Positions 1 through 13,600 of a stretch of DNA of 64,000 bases are shown here, one piece after another. Position 1 is the stretch's first letter, and each line of letters starts with the position of its first letter. Origin of the DNA: Casuarius casuarius (taxonomy: Eukaryota; Chordata; Aves; Casuariiformes; Casuariidae); contig PTFA01000035.1 of NCBI GenBank assembly GCA_003342895.1, positions 5,846,976-5,910,975 on the forward strand, written 5' to 3'. Under the pieces are notes generated by a model. It did no database searches. It was not told where the DNA came from and was given only the letters and a program-made list of their open reading frames with translations. A program made the position numbers and the translations under genes.

Positions 1-1609
1 ACGCAGAAAAAAGTCTTCTGGCAGGTAAAGGGATACCAACTCCCTTCAGTGAATTAAGTTAAAGGGGATAGCGACAAATAAGTAATTGAACAGAGGTGTT
101 CTGGTAATAAAATCCCAGCCCAGGGGAGCGATAAGGCAGAAGTTCTCCTCAAACAGTGCCCGCAGGCTGCCCTGGTTGTGGTCCCCAGAGCTGCAGGGGC
201 TGGGGCTTGGGGAGATCCCTGGAAGGTACGTGGGCCCTTGGACTGCGTGGTGCTAAGAGGCAGCCCAAGCGCTCCTGCCATCTCCTTTGCAGAGCCCCTT
301 TGCTCCTCTGTGGAGCCTCCACTGTGGCCTCCTCCACGGGAGCGCCTCCATTGCGGCCTCCATCGCAGGAGCTGCTCCAGCGTGGTGCCAGGGCCGTGCT
401 GGAGCAAGGCAGGTGGGAACAGCCCCAGCCCGAGTTGTGTCTGCAGGCAGGGTCCCTTGCCCCGGACGAGCTTGCCTGCCCGCCTCCCTCCTTGCCCACG
501 TGGAGTGGCTGGCAACCTTGGCTCACGGCGTGCTAAGAATAGCTTGTTTTCCTGCCAAGCAGCGGCACTGCTGGAACACGGGCCGTCACCTTCATGGTGT
601 GGCCGTGTCCCTAATTTAGCACCTCAGTCAGGTGAGTAAGGACTGTGATCGCTAATCCTGTGTTTTACGATTTAGCACAGCAGATGAAAGGCAGGCTGGG
701 ACGAGGGGAATGCATTCAAAGAGCAGCTGCAGTCCACATGTGTACTTCTGCAAAGGTTGTACGAGTTCGGTGCTTATTGCCTTCCGGTGAAAAGTCATGT
801 TATTTCTGATAATGTGAGGAGGTATCTCCGTTCGGTTTCCTGGTGTGCTAGGCACCGGAGTAGAAGCGTCTCTGCCCTCCTTGCACTCTTCTCCCTGTGC
901 TAGCCTGACTAACCAGCTACCCAGGTTACTGCATATTTTGCCCAGTGGTTTATAGTTTGGCATTTTGAAGTTTTAACCTAATGTTTCTAGACTTTTTCAT
1001 ACCTGAGCTTCTCCCCCAAAACAGGACCGAGAGTGCTTTTCAACCTTTCTAGGAGCTGTTACAGCCTCCCTGGCTCAGCATTTGCACTTTCCGTGGAAAA
1101 GAAGGTGCCCTCTGGGAAACGGTGCGTTACAGTTGGGGCATTTTCAAGGTTAGGGTGGTGTTATTTGTCATGTGGGTCAGAAAGCTAGGGAGTGGTGGGT
1201 GATACAGAGGTGTGTGAATCATGCTTTCGTTTAGATTTAATATTTGATCATGTGGTGCTTAGTAGCTGGGGGAGTACTTGTTGCTCTGGATGACACAACA
1301 TCAAGAAATTAATGGATTTTTTCCTGCATGAAAAGGGGAGGAATTAGCTCAGCTCTGCTTGTCTGGGAGTGCTGAAGGCTTATAATATGCAGAGCATTCA
1401 TTTGCTGAGTCGCAGATAAGGGAAATTCTTGGGGCTTTTGCCTCCCTAGATAAAACTGGCATTTTCTATTTGGGTCACCGACAGCCTTCCTGCACAAGAG
1501 TGGAAGGCGTTATGCAGCTGTCGAACGGATTTTGCAAGCTTATCGGAAAGCTTGTGCCTATGCAACACATTAATTATGGTGTGAAACAGAGCTTTTTCTC
1601 GTAGCACTC
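1..1609. other. 5' flank, no gene recognised
   Basis: About 1.6 kb upstream of the CAB39 CpG island. Positions 150-560 are GC-richer and open in several frames on both strands, which is what GC-rich DNA does by chance. No protein family, splice-site pair or RNA gene was recognised. The remainder is ordinary mixed-composition sequence. Confidence 0.6.
315..372. repeat. 29-bp tandem duplication, GC-rich
   Basis: Two adjacent 29-base units (315-343 and 344-372) share the layout gcctcc-N6-gcctcc-N6-ggagc with a few substitutions. Each unit carries the gcctcc core twice, so there is also an inner 12-base periodicity. It is a short local duplication with no visible function. Confidence 0.7.
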
Positions 1610-1752
1610 CCACAGCGTGTCCGCAGCCTCCTGGGGGGCAGGTACGGGTGACCTGCGGCGCGCTCGGATCCTGTTTCTGTGCGGTCAGGCTGCAGCCCCT
1701 TACTGTGCTGAGCTTTCTTGTGAGGCATCCCACCTCGGCGTGGGCCTGCGCT

Positions 1753-2135
1753 CCTTGGGGTCCGCCTCGGGGGTCCTTGGGGACCTGCTGCAGGGACCCC
1801 TTGGGGGCTGCCTCAGGGGTCCTTTGGGTCCTGCTTCAGGGACCCCCTTGGGGGCTGTCTCAGGGATCCTTAGGGGCCGCTTCAGGCACCTTTAGTGGCC
1901 ACCTCAGGGGTCCCTGGGGACCTGCTTCAGGAACCTTTAGGGGGCCACCTCAGGGCCTCCTCGGGGGCTGCCTCAGGGGTCCTTGGGGACCTGCTTCGGG
2001 GACTCCTTGGGGGCCACCTCAGGGACTCCTTGGGGACCGCTTCAGAGACCTCGGGGCCACCTCAGGGCCTCCTCGGGGCCCGTCCCAGGGGTTCTTCGGG
2101 GCCACCTCCGGGACCTTGGGGCCGCCTCAGGTCCC
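1753..2135. repeat. GC-rich minisatellite, unit about 22 bp
   Basis: Roughly 16-18 degenerate copies of a unit close to ccttggggrcygcctcaggg, mostly 22 bases with some of 23-25. Two alternating flavours are visible, one with a cctgcttcaggga core and one with a ggctgcctcaggggt core. The array begins just inside the rise in CpG content and runs almost to the assembly gap at 2160. It probably contributed to the failure to assemble the gap. Long open frames through it on the + strand reflect the repeat's composition and are not genes. Confidence 0.85.
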
Positions 2136-2159
2136 TGCGGGCCGCGCTGGGCCGGGGCG

Positions 2160-2710
2160 NNNNNNNNNNNNNNNNNNNNNNNNNNNNNNNNNNNNNNNNN
2201 NNNNNNNNNNNNNNNNNNNNNNNNNNNNNNNNNNNNNNNNNNNNNNNNNNNNNNNNNNNNNNNNNNNNNNNNNNNNNNNNNNNNNNNNNNNNNNNNNNNN
2301 NNNNNNNNNNNNNNNNNNNNNNNNNNNNNNNNNNNNNNNNNNNNNNNNNNNNNNNNNNNNNNNNNNNNNNNNNNNNNNNNNNNNNNNNNNNNNNNNNNNN
2401 NNNNNNNNNNNNNNNNNNNNNNNNNNNNNNNNNNNNNNNNNNNNNNNNNNNNNNNNNNNNNNNNNNNNNNNNNNNNNNNNNNNNNNNNNNNNNNNNNNNN
2501 NNNNNNNNNNNNNNNNNNNNNNNNNNNNNNNNNNNNNNNNNNNNNNNNNNNNNNNNNNNNNNNNNNNNNNNNNNNNNNNNNNNNNNNNNNNNNNNNNNNN
2601 NNNNNNNNNNNNNNNNNNNNNNNNNNNNNNNNNNNNNNNNNNNNNNNNNNNNNNNNNNNNNNNNNNNNNNNNNNNNNNNNNNNNNNNNNNNNNNNNNNNN
2701 NNNNNNNNNN
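2160..2710. other. Assembly gap (551 N)
   Basis: An unbroken run of N lies between a GC-rich minisatellite and a very CpG-rich segment. The true length may differ from 551. The missing sequence probably includes the core promoter and perhaps the non-coding first exon of CAB39. Confidence 0.99.
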
Positions 2711-2860
2711 TCTCGGCGGCGCCCGGGCGCGGCGCGGCGCGGCACGAAACGAACTTCGCCGGCCGCTGCGCGCCCGCTCCCGGGCCGCTTCCTACAATTG
2801 TTGTCCGCGCGCGGAGCCCGCGCAGGCCTCGGCGCGGCGGTGGCTGCGTGTGCGAGCTGC
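2711..2860 (+). promoter_or_regulatory. CAB39: CpG island, probable CAB39 promoter / exon 1 region
   Basis: The sequence just after the gap is extremely rich in G+C and CpG and falls abruptly to AT-rich DNA after about 2860. CAB39 in other vertebrates is a broadly expressed gene with a CpG-island promoter and a non-coding first exon, followed by a long first intron. This is the only strong island upstream of the coding exons apart from the one at about 18.2-18.9 kb. I could not place the transcription start or a convincing exon 1 donor, so the assignment rests on composition and position. A possible but unproven donor-like GTGAGT is at 3059. Confidence 0.6.
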
Positions 2861-5800
2861 TGATAACATCTCCTTTTTTGTGTGAGCTGCCCTTCAGGAA
2901 CCCGACCCAGCGCGATCTGTCTTCCGTTAAAAACAAAAAACCCCAGCTTTTCCATTTTTTCCCCTACAGTTGTGGTTAATACTACTAGTACTGGAGCTGG
3001 GAAGTGTTCTGTGCTCCATTTTCTGGTGGGTAACTTTCCCTAAACGCCAAAAGTTTTGGTGAGTGGTCGCATAGGTCCCTATGAGTTATTTCAAACCTCT
3101 GTGCTGTCTTATGAGACTGGTGTGATTTAATGTGCATGATGAGTCAAAGATTAAATTATGTGGCCTGGGCTCCTTAGTTTCAGCAGTGCTCTGAAAAGCG
3201 GTTTAAATGTAGATCAAAAATGAAATTCAGTTAGTATAAAATATATTAAAGTTTCTTGTGTGTGCTTTTTTGACTTACCTGTCAGGAACTCTAGTGCGGC
3301 CTTGTGTTTTCCTATCAGCGGTTTAGTTTATCGTCAGGAAATGTGTTTTCCTTTTTAGTGCTAGGAGCTCATGAAATCATATACTGTCAGAGGAAATTTA
3401 ACATCCTGAGCTGGTATCTTGGCATCTAAACCTTCAAATAACAGACTTTTACTATTTACAGTGCTGTGTACCTTTTGTTAATGCCTATGGACGTAGCATA
3501 TACCTTTAAGTGGAGGGAAAAAAAAGGCCAAAAGTTGGAGATGTTTTGGTGTCAGAAGAATAAGTTGATGTTTTGTTTAGCTGTCCTGTGCAAATTGATA
3601 GCTTGCCTGATTTTTAGGAGTAGCATGATGCCCCACGGCACTACGTGTTGGTTGGATTCTGTCTGTCGTTGACTCCATGTTATAAGAATATTATGTTTTG
3701 CAATTAGCTTTGTGGTTGTCTTGGGACACGAGAAACTCTTGAGTCAGCCAGCTAGTGTACACTTGGTGTAAGTTTACTTGTATTTAAATTGTAATCTTGA
3801 TGGTAGTGTGATGTGTGTCATTAAGGGTTTTCAGATAGTAAAGGTTTTAGTTTAGGAGGAGGTTGTGTCTGGTGGTGTTGAGAGCAAGCAGAATAAAGGT
3901 CTTCATAATACACATTTGTTTGTATGGACTGACATGTTGATGATCTTTTGTTTTAAATGCTAGTAGTGTTGATTTTTTTAAATTAATTATATTCTCTTAT
4001 TTATATTGACTCAGAGTTCTGAAAGTTTGACACATTCTGTAGGCATTTACCGCATAGTTACAGACAGAGATACATTGTAAAACAGAATTATAAAATAGAA
4101 TTCATATTTATTTGGGATGTATGTATTTAGATAAATAAAGGAGACTAAATAAAAATGCCAGTTAAGTAATACTTCATGACACTATGTCTTTGAGAGATAA
4201 TTGTGCTCTTTGGGTATTATCAAGCACAGACAAATGTGTATTCCTAGCGGGGTGTGATAATATTAAGAAAGCTCCACCTCTCGGAATTCCTTGATTGCTT
4301 TTGTGAAACATTTATTCAGGAGGGAATGGCATCTAGTTTGCATTCTATCATGGAAGCTAATGCTTAAGTTTCTCATTAATTAACTGATGCTAGTCAAATG
4401 AGACTGCTGTTGTGCTATATGCTCTGCACTTTCTACCTTTTTTGGTGTTTTGTGAACGCTAGCATTACTAGCCAATTTTTTAATGAGTTATTATTTACAG
4501 CCTTAATTCTTGTGTAAGATCTTTCTTGAAGCTCTGATAATCTCTGTGATGCATTTCTTGGTAAAATGCATTTTTTTTTCTACCGCATGTAGAGTGTATG
4601 AATGACACACTAATAGTTGATGCTGCTTTGGGGCAGGGGGCAGGAAGGAGCCAAGATGACTTTTTGTATTCCCTTCTAGCCCTGCTTTTCTCTAATTCTG
4701 ACAGTTTATAACATGGTTTAACTACAAGACTGACTATTAAAGTATGATTGCCTTTGTCTAATTGGATGGATCTTGGAGGACTTCTCTGCAGCTTTTTCTA
4801 GCAAAAATAGGATTTGACTCATCTCCTCCAAAAGCAGTAGTATCACCACAGCCTGCAGCAGCTAGCTTAAGTGGATAATGTACCAAACAAAAATAGAAAT
4901 TTCCAATATCTTATTTTCTAGGTTATACAATTGAAATCTTGTAAATAGAGCAATTTCTGGTAAGGAAATAGTGAGTTATGTCCATTTTTACCACTTGTAC
5001 CTGAGCTCAACTTTTAGCTAACTAATTACATTAGATAATTTCCTTAATTGTTCGGTGATCTTAAGTCATAGGGTTCATTGTAACTCTGTATTTTTGTAAC
5101 TATAGATAAATCTCAAGCAAGCTTGAAAAATTCCTGTTTTTATCAATCCTCGAGATTGCACTATTTTAACAGGAGGAGAACTTTAGAAATGTTACTTCTC
5201 TAATTTGTTGTCTGATTTAGGTGTTTAATAGCCTGAAAGTTTTTGCAGTTCAGTTCTCAGTCCCTTCTCTCTGTGCTCTCTCTTCCCATAGTTTCTCTGT
5301 GTTGTGCTTTTATTGTGCTTGCTGCTCCGTAAGATGTGGAGGTGCATGGCTTAAAGAAACTTCATGCCTCCAGTTAGAAGGTGAAACTTTAAGCTGATAT
5401 ACCTCCCCCCAGCGCAAGCACAAAGGTTAAATTAGAAGATGATGTTGTCTTGGATTATTTTAACAGTCTTGATCTAGACTTTTCAATACATGCTTCAGTA
5501 GTACCTAAGGCCTAAACTGGTGTCTTGTGAATTTGGTTGGTCTTTAACCTTAACAAATTTGTATGCTTTCCTTATTCTACCTTATGACAAAATGACACGT
5601 TCACTTGTCCCTACTTAAATACTCTGCATAAAGGATTGAATTCAGGATTGATCCAAACTGGTAACAGCTATAATACGCTGTGTTTACAAGAGTAACTGTG
5701 GTCATTCCTCAGAAGCCATCATGGCCTGTTTTTGTGAGACAACATTAATTTAGAAGGTAATTTTCCTAGGTTTAAATAAACAGCTGCAATTTGCTTTCTA

Positions 5801-8800
5801 ACTCCCTTGTTTTGAATATTCTAGCTAATGTCCTGTATAGTCAATGGGCACTATAAAAAGTTCCTGACTGTGGATTTTAAATATGCCAAAAGGAAGCAAA
5901 TTTTAATTCCATCCACAAGGGCACAAAATTACGGGGTCAAATTGCTGAATGCTGTAGCTAATCTTTCTGTTTATTGGAAGTTCTGCTACTTCTAAGAAAA
6001 TACCTAGTTCCTTTTTAAAGATACATTTGCTTTGTAGTTCTTTTCTTCCTTCCCCCACGCCTTCAAACACTTAGAGAATTCATCACTAAAAAGTTAAATA
6101 TATCTTCATAAAGGCAGTTCAGAAATTGAGCAGTTATAATTAGTACAGAACTGTAATGATACAGTAATACATTTTTCTAAGTCGAGAAATGTCTTTGGGT
6201 GGAGTTATTTAGGAGCAACTACTTTGAGTTGTTTTAAAACATTCAGGTATGCTTTTGAATGGTCCGCATACAAATTGCTACATAAGTGAAATATTGCTGT
6301 GTGCTGCTTTTGATCCTTACTCTATTGTGTACTTTTATCAATTTGCATTGATAACAAAGTCATTTTTGTTATTAAAAGAATGTAAGTAAAAGTTTAACTG
6401 ATACCCTCCCCCCCAAGATTTGAAACATGACACTTCAAAATAGCTAAGACAGGACTTGACTATTAATGAAATTGGATTAATATGTCACCTTTTCAGGGAG
6501 TTGAATGCATGATTCTGAGAAGTACTTATGTTCAGTCATTCATGTATGTGCAGTGTCTTACCTCCTTTGAAGTTATCTGTAGTAAAACTAATGATCAAAA
6601 AAAGTTGAGAGACGCATTCCTAGAAATGGAGAATGCATAATCTTTTTCTGGCTGCTAGTGGTGCCCAGGCAGATGGTTAGCATCTGAAGAAATACCTTTC
6701 TGCAAAGTTTTAGGGTTTTTTATTTACTTTTAAGTAAAGCATTCTAGTTTATAGAAATAGGAGGAAAGCGTATTGAAGAGGAAGCTGTAGAAGGTGGTCT
6801 TCGCAGCCTGTATCTGGCCAGCTTTAATACTTCCTAGGCAGAAGCAGGCTATGAAATTGATGCCACTCCCACTAATGTTCTCCCTGTACTCCCCTGGCCA
6901 GCAGCTCACCTGGGAAGGCTTATCATGCATGGACAGCTCTTCTCAAATATTGCTTCAGAGCTAATACAACTTCCAAACGTGTGCGCTGAGAAATTTGTTT
7001 TAGAAAAGTCCATAGACATTGAACGATTAGTAAAGTTTTGTATTGTGGTGTGGATGTGTGTGCTGACAGTGCTTCAGAGCATCCTGCCCCAGTGGCATCT
7101 CTGAGCTCTTTCTCTGGGTAAGCAGTTTCAGGAGTTTTTGCTACAGTTGTACAAATGAGGTAAAAGTTATTGATATCATTATGTTTTACTTTGCTTTTTA
7201 TGCGTGAAACACACACTTCTCTGCTTTGGCAGATCATACTTTTTCAAATGTGTCAAAAAGAAGATTTTGTTGTTGTTGTTGCCTGTTATCTTGAGACGAT
7301 TTGTGAAATTAATCAGCATATAACGTCCTGACTTTATGGAACATATTCTAGAGAAGCAGTAGTAGTAAAGGAAAAGTTTAAGTCACAGAGAAGTCAGATT
7401 TTAGAAAAGAAAATGCAGGGGGGTTTATTCTACCTAAATGAGACCTTAGTGATACTGACACACGCTGAGTGTCACATCGGTGAGCACTGAGAAGTCTCTC
7501 CCACACGATTTATGAATGCTTCGTTCTTCTAACCTGTAACACCTGCTATTCAAGTCCTATGTTTCTTCTGAGCAGAGATTGTTAGTGATGGAGAAACTTC
7601 ATAGGGGAATTTAGAGATACCTTGCAGGGGGAAGAGTTGAGACAAACTTCTTGATGGAGGCTTTATGTATGCTCGGTGTTACGTTAGAAAAATGTTGAGA
7701 AAGCAAAATTAATCTTTCCAAAGCTAACACATAGCAGAACTTCAGTTTGCTTTGCTTACACTGCTGTACAAAAGCTCTGATTACATGATTGTTTACAGTT
7801 TTGTTTCTCCAGGACCTTTTGTTCAGTCAGTGCACCAGAGGATGCTCAGTGAATGAGCATCCTTTAAATGAGTCTGTTTAATCATGACGTAATATTTGAT
7901 AGTCTTTATTGCACCTCGTTCAGATACTTTTCTGAAGAAAAAGAATTCAGTTCCTTGTGGACTTGAATTGGTTCACAAATGCTAACGGAAGTGATCTTCT
8001 GCAGTCTGGTGGTTCTCTTCCCCCTGTTTTTCAGGTAGTAAGCTTAAGCATAGAGAATTTTCTGTTACATGTGAATGCCTGACTTTATACATATTGTGTG
8101 ATGGGACACTCAGGAGCTTACATTTTCAAAGCATTTTTTTCCAGTAGCTTCCTTTCATGATGTGGGATTCAGATGCCTTAAACGTAAGTATGTAATATGA
8201 TTTTTAGATGCTCTCAAGCATCTGCCCGAGACAGGTAGGAGGCTTGTGGTTTTCTGAAGTGGCAGTTGGAGACCAGGTATGCTGTTCTAGGCACCTGAAG
8301 TGGCATTAGTCATTTAGGCACCTGAATCACTGCCACGGTGTTAGTTGTTAGAATCTCATTTTGGGCTCCCAGAAGATAAATACTTAGATAGTGGCCATGT
8401 GTTGGACACTTGGGCTATATCTTGCTTAATGAGAAAGGAAGAATCGGGATAGAGTGCTGCTGTCCTGGGCAGGACTTGAGGGTGTTGATTGAGAGCGCTG
8501 TTTTTGCTGTCTTCTGCCTTGCTCTTCGTATGCTTTCCAGTTTCAAAAACAAATGGGGAAAAGTTCATATGGAAAATGCTTCTTCTTAGTAGTTTGGTGT
8601 AGATCGTCTGTGAAATGAATGAGGGCCTCTCTTACAGAGTGAAGGAAAACTAAAATAGGATAATTAGAAAACCTTAAAAGTGGAAATGCAGGTGTTTGAC
8701 TTGAGAGCCTTGCTACTTAAACATGGAAAATTACAGCTTGCATTCAGATACGGTCCAAAAACAAACAAAAATTCGCTCCTGCAGGACCTTATTGACCCCT

Positions 8801-10570
8801 GAGAGGCAGGAGGAAGGTTGGCACCTCTCCATTCCAGCCCTCCGAGGGAGCGTCCCTCTGAGCCGCCGGCGCCCTGCATGCTGCGTGAGGACATGCCATT
8901 GCGCTGGGCAGCCGGGTTGCTCCAGCCGCCGGAGGAAGCATGCTTTTCCCATGGATTTCATGCATAGTGATTGACAACAAAGGAATCTTCTTGATCCTAA
9001 GTTTTCTAAACAAGTGCTCTCTGGACATAATTATTTAGATTTATAATCTCTAAGAAGAGCAGTCAGTTGACTCATCAGTATTGACTAATATACTTCCGTT
9101 TTACATCTGTAATTGACATTGAGCAATATTTAAACTCTTAACTCTGTAATAGGGTGGAGCTGGAATAAACTGCTCTTTTGGTAGAAACTGCATCCATTCG
9201 CAGAGCATTCTGTGTAGAGTCCTGGTGTAGCTGTGCAGTCTGACGCTGTGTGTTACGTGAAGGGGTTAATGTCCTTGGGTCCAAGAAAGCCTCTTTATTT
9301 TAGGATTATGGAAAAATTTTCCCCAAAATCCCCCAAACTTCAGTATGTTTGTGCACGATCATGCCCTATCAGTAGGGTGACAAGCTTAAGAATGTATTGA
9401 GGTTTTCAATTCTGTGAACCAATTGCCTGGCAGTTTTCTTCATTCTTTTAACTTAAAAAGCAAAAAAATCCCAGCTCCCCTAACTTGTAGTTGTATTTAC
9501 TTCTTTTTGCATACATACTCATTTTTATCAAGCTTAAACAGAAATGAACTCTGTTCAGTGAACTTTCATTCTTGTCTGGGAACTTACAGGCACATATGCG
9601 TGTATGTGCATATATGGCTACTAGATTTTTTATATATAAGCATGGATTTATAATGTAGCTCCAACGAAAGATGGATTATATTTTTCCTTTGAGACTGACC
9701 GTGCAAGGCTTTTTGCTTCCCCTAGGAATTGCACTGAATAAGCTATCAGTGCTGTTAGAGTGGAGCTGTCGGAAGGGGCTCGGAGGGGTAGTTCTGCTCT
9801 CACGCCAGTGCTGGCAGTCGCTCCAAAGGTATTTATGCAGGTGGAGGACTTGACAGAAGCAAATCTAGGGAGTAACATCAAATCTGTGTTTCAGAGTTAG
9901 CCGTTCTTGAGCTTTTTAGTGACCAAGGGAAAGGATTGTTGGCCAGAAATATAGAATCTTGAATCACTAAGTGGGTTATTTTTAACTTTCAGAAACCCTT
10001 ACAACCATGGAGAAGTCTTAGTAAGTATAGCAGAAGTTTCTACAGCTTGTTGCTTCTATTTATTATGGTTCTTTATTACGATTATTATGGTACTGTGGAT
10101 TCATGTCTCCAAGATTTACACTAAAACTGAGAAAATCTGTCCTTTTATTAAGTCCCTAAAAATAGATAATATAATTAATAATTTTTAAATGATTGTTTTT
10201 CATATTAAATGAGAAAATTAAAAATTACATTTTTAGGAACCGAAAGGGAAATCTGAATAGTTTGAAATGCAATGCAGTATAGTGCCTTTCAGCTGAAGTT
10301 TATTTTATATCTTGTTCAACTTAGTAGTGAAAAATTTTACTTTAATAAAAGCCTGGATTGTGTGAAGTCATGTGTTTTGCTTCTGTATCTATTGAATAGA
10401 GGGTCAGATTCTGAAATTGCCATTTCAGATGTTTTATTTTTGTTGTTCAGAAATTTTAAAGATACCATTAGAGATTATCTTGCAGAATTTATAAACAATT
10501 GTACATTTTGATTGCAGCGTTTTACGGTTATACTCTTAAACCAGTGTCTTAAAAGCATAACCTTACCCAG

Positions 10571-10610
10571 TCCTTCTTAAATTTAGGATTTTCTTCTTAA
10601 ATTTAGGATT
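10571..10610. repeat. 20-bp tandem duplication
   Basis: Two adjacent 20-base copies (10571-10590 and 10591-10610), each ending in ttcttaaatttaggatt, differ at one position near the start. It is a recent short local duplication with no evident function. Confidence 0.85.
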
Positions 10611-13600
10611 ATTATTGTCACTGAAAATGGAACTACAGTACAGAAAATGTTTCAGAGAATTATAATGTTTTGTTGACTAGCCTTCATGATTACAAGTCAT
10701 TAGAAAAGAATTTTTGAAACAATTTGAGCTATTTTAATAACATCAGAGTTTACCAAGGCTATGAAATTTGATAGCTGCCAATTTTTAGAGTATTTGGTTG
10801 TTTGATTTAAGGACTAATTGAAGTCTCTGGGTGATGTAGAAAGCAATGATACTGTATTGTTTTAAACTCCTACCTGAGTCCTTTTTATAACCCTTAATTT
10901 AAACACTTGTTTTTAAGCTGGTGCATTTATTTGCTCTGAAAAGATTTTTTTCTTTCCAATAGCCCTAAGGAAAAAAGATGGGGTTGACAAGACACTGGTA
11001 TAGCTGAAATCGTTAATAATATATAATGTAGGGCTATAAATATGAGTTAAAACACAGTTATTTCCAAATGAGCTTGGTGTCAGTCCTTTGGAAGATCTGC
11101 TGTCCTTTGGGAGGAATATTTTTTCTAGTAGTTAGAAAAAAGCTGTGTAGTTATTTGTTGAGTAAACTTCTAGAGATGGTAAGTTTTTATGATAGGGTTC
11201 AATTTCTCTTAGTAGTGTTTCGCAGTAACTGCGTTAGAGGACTGAAGTTAGGAGCTCTTATTTTAGTGTTGTGAAACAGTTCGATAGTTCCCTTTTCCAG
11301 TCAACTCTTCTTAGCAGATCAGAGGAAGGAACTCTGTCCCTCAAAGATGCTTCAACTTTTTCCAGTGTATTAGTTGGTCTGATTTTAGTTGCTTGTTACA
11401 AGCCTCACTTTTCACCTACTGCCCTTGGACTGGTAGTCCCCAAACATTTTTGATTTGTAGACCTTTAGGTGCTTTTCCAGAAGAGCTGCTGGCTCTTATA
11501 TAGAAAATTTTGACTATTTGCAGTACTCAGTTAGCTTTTGTGAACCCTCTGGACTGTTCTGCCTTGGAGAATCACGTTTCCAACAGTTATTTACTTGGAA
11601 ACAGCAGTAGTAATCAGCTGGGCAGTTTTCCTTTTGCAGGGGTATCTTTCTGCTACAGTATTTTCTACCCCCCCCCCCACACCAATTTTTAAGGACAAAA
11701 GTACTTTTTGAAACTGGTAGACAACTTGTCTTAGTTCTAGCAAGTGGGAACTGTAATATGGGTTGACTGGCATAAAGTTGGACTTTTAAATGTTTCTGTG
11801 AGGGCCTTCTGCCTGCCTGTCCCAAGGCTTTTATTGTGTTTTATTTGTTGTTACTCTGACAGAGGCAGAGAAGTTCACTTCCAGTGGTGGGGGGGCTACC
11901 AAGAAGGATAACCTGGTTTCCTCAAAAGGGAAAGCAACTGTGATAGAGGAAATGTAGCATATAGGTTTGTATACCTTATGGATCACCACAGACATCTGTA
12001 AATTTGTTTCTTTTCTATTTCCATTTAATGTACAAGTAACTTTTCAGTAACTGAAACATTCAGGCAGTGTCAGGCGGGAAAGGGACTTTCAGGTGGGTTT
12101 TTGTGGAGTGTCTGGCTCCTCAGTATGTGTGTGCTGACATACCCTGGTGTTTCTGCGGGCACCTTGTGAGTCATCGGGATGACTCTTACTGAGGTTGATA
12201 TGGCAAAAGCCTGGAGGCATTTTTGGGGGACAGTCTGCATCTTTCCCCTGTCTTGACTCCTGTGCTGCAAAACATTCATAGCAGGGGTTGAGTTGGAGCT
12301 TCCTTCCCCCCACCCCGAAATATTTGCTACAAAAGAGAAATGCAATGGCATGGTCTTAAAGTTCTGGCTCTCAAGTAGTGTCTCCTGAAGGTTTGTTCCA
12401 TAGGTAGTTCTCCTAACCCCGGTATGCGTCACCTCTGCCCTTAAGTATATCTTTCTGAGCTCTGTGATCTGCCTTGGCCCTAAGGGAACACACCTTTCTT
12501 GGCAGTTTAGGTGCAATGTGGTTTATGTACCAGAAATTGAATGCATTGATGACTTTTAAGATGTAGACTAAACACTTGAACTGGTGGTGGAGAAAGAGTA
12601 TGGGAGCTGGTTTGAGGGAGCTGGATAAAGGATGCTTCTTACAGCAGTTTTGGATATAAATACTTTCAAGCTGACAGTATGTGGAATTTCTGTGTCACTG
12701 TGGCTAGATGCTTTCCTGGGAGAAAGGAGTGAACTGTCTTTAATGTTGTTTGTGTATTTTTTTTAAATCATGACATGCAGTTTGATCATCAGCTCACTAA
12801 TGAGTCTGACATTTAGTCAAAAAGGAAAATAATATTATCAATGTATTTTCCTCTTCCTGAACCCATGACAATTTTGTTCAGGCTAAATTTCAGCCGGGTA
12901 CTTTTTGGAAGTTTATATCTTGTAAGCACAATGACATTCTGGTGGCAATACTCACACCTTTGGAAAACTAGATGTACATCTGAATATTGTAGGTGTGTTT
13001 TCACCTTTAAGGTATTTTGGCTTCTTGCTGTTGCAAGTGGTGCTACATTCTTGATTTTCAGTATTTAGAGGAAAAAAGAGGTTTCTCCTGGCCGGCCTCT
13101 GGTTTTGCTGATCTTGGCACTGTTTTCCCATGTGTCACATAGCCCTTGGAACCCCTTTTCTTTCGGTGTAGTACAGTGTACCGGGGAAGAAGTAGGGGTT
13201 TCCATCCAATGATAAGCAGGATGAAAGCTCCATACTAAAAAACGTATCTGCCCTAACTAGTTTGAGAAAATCAGACACTGGATTTATGGTGGTAGCTGTG
13301 CTGGTTAGAAGTGTGAAGAAAAGAGCATTCTTTATAAACGTACTTAAGCCAGGGAAGTCCGAGTGCAATTGCCGTTGGACTGGTCAGAGGTGTTTTTTAC
13401 TAATATAAGCTGTACCTGTGCTAGTAGGCTCTACCAGCAGAGCTGTGTCAGTAAAGCCTTTGTAGCGTAATCAAAACCCTGTGTTTTAAGTGCCAGGAAC
13501 CATGGCAAAAAATAAAGGTTTGACAGAAAGAAAGCAAGTCTGTCAAATGAATAATGATCTTAGGGATCAGCTCAAATGCTGCCTGTATGACTGCTCTTAC

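Noticed and set aside
54..639. Overlapping open frames of 103-153 codons on both strands
   Set aside because: GC-rich DNA has few stops. No family similarity and no splice context; they shadow each other.
1648..2979. Very long open frame on the + strand (443 codons)
   Set aside because: It runs through the minisatellite and 551 N, which cannot produce stops. The readable parts are repeat-derived Gly/Pro-rich sequence.
8203..8345. Possible ancient interspersed repeat with two taggcacctgaa-like motifs
   Set aside because: The motif resembles old amniote repeats, but the match is too short and diverged to name a family.
12070..12516. 148-codon open frame on the - strand in intron 1
   Set aside because: No recognisable domain, no splice sites framing it and no codon-use signal. 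Treated as random.
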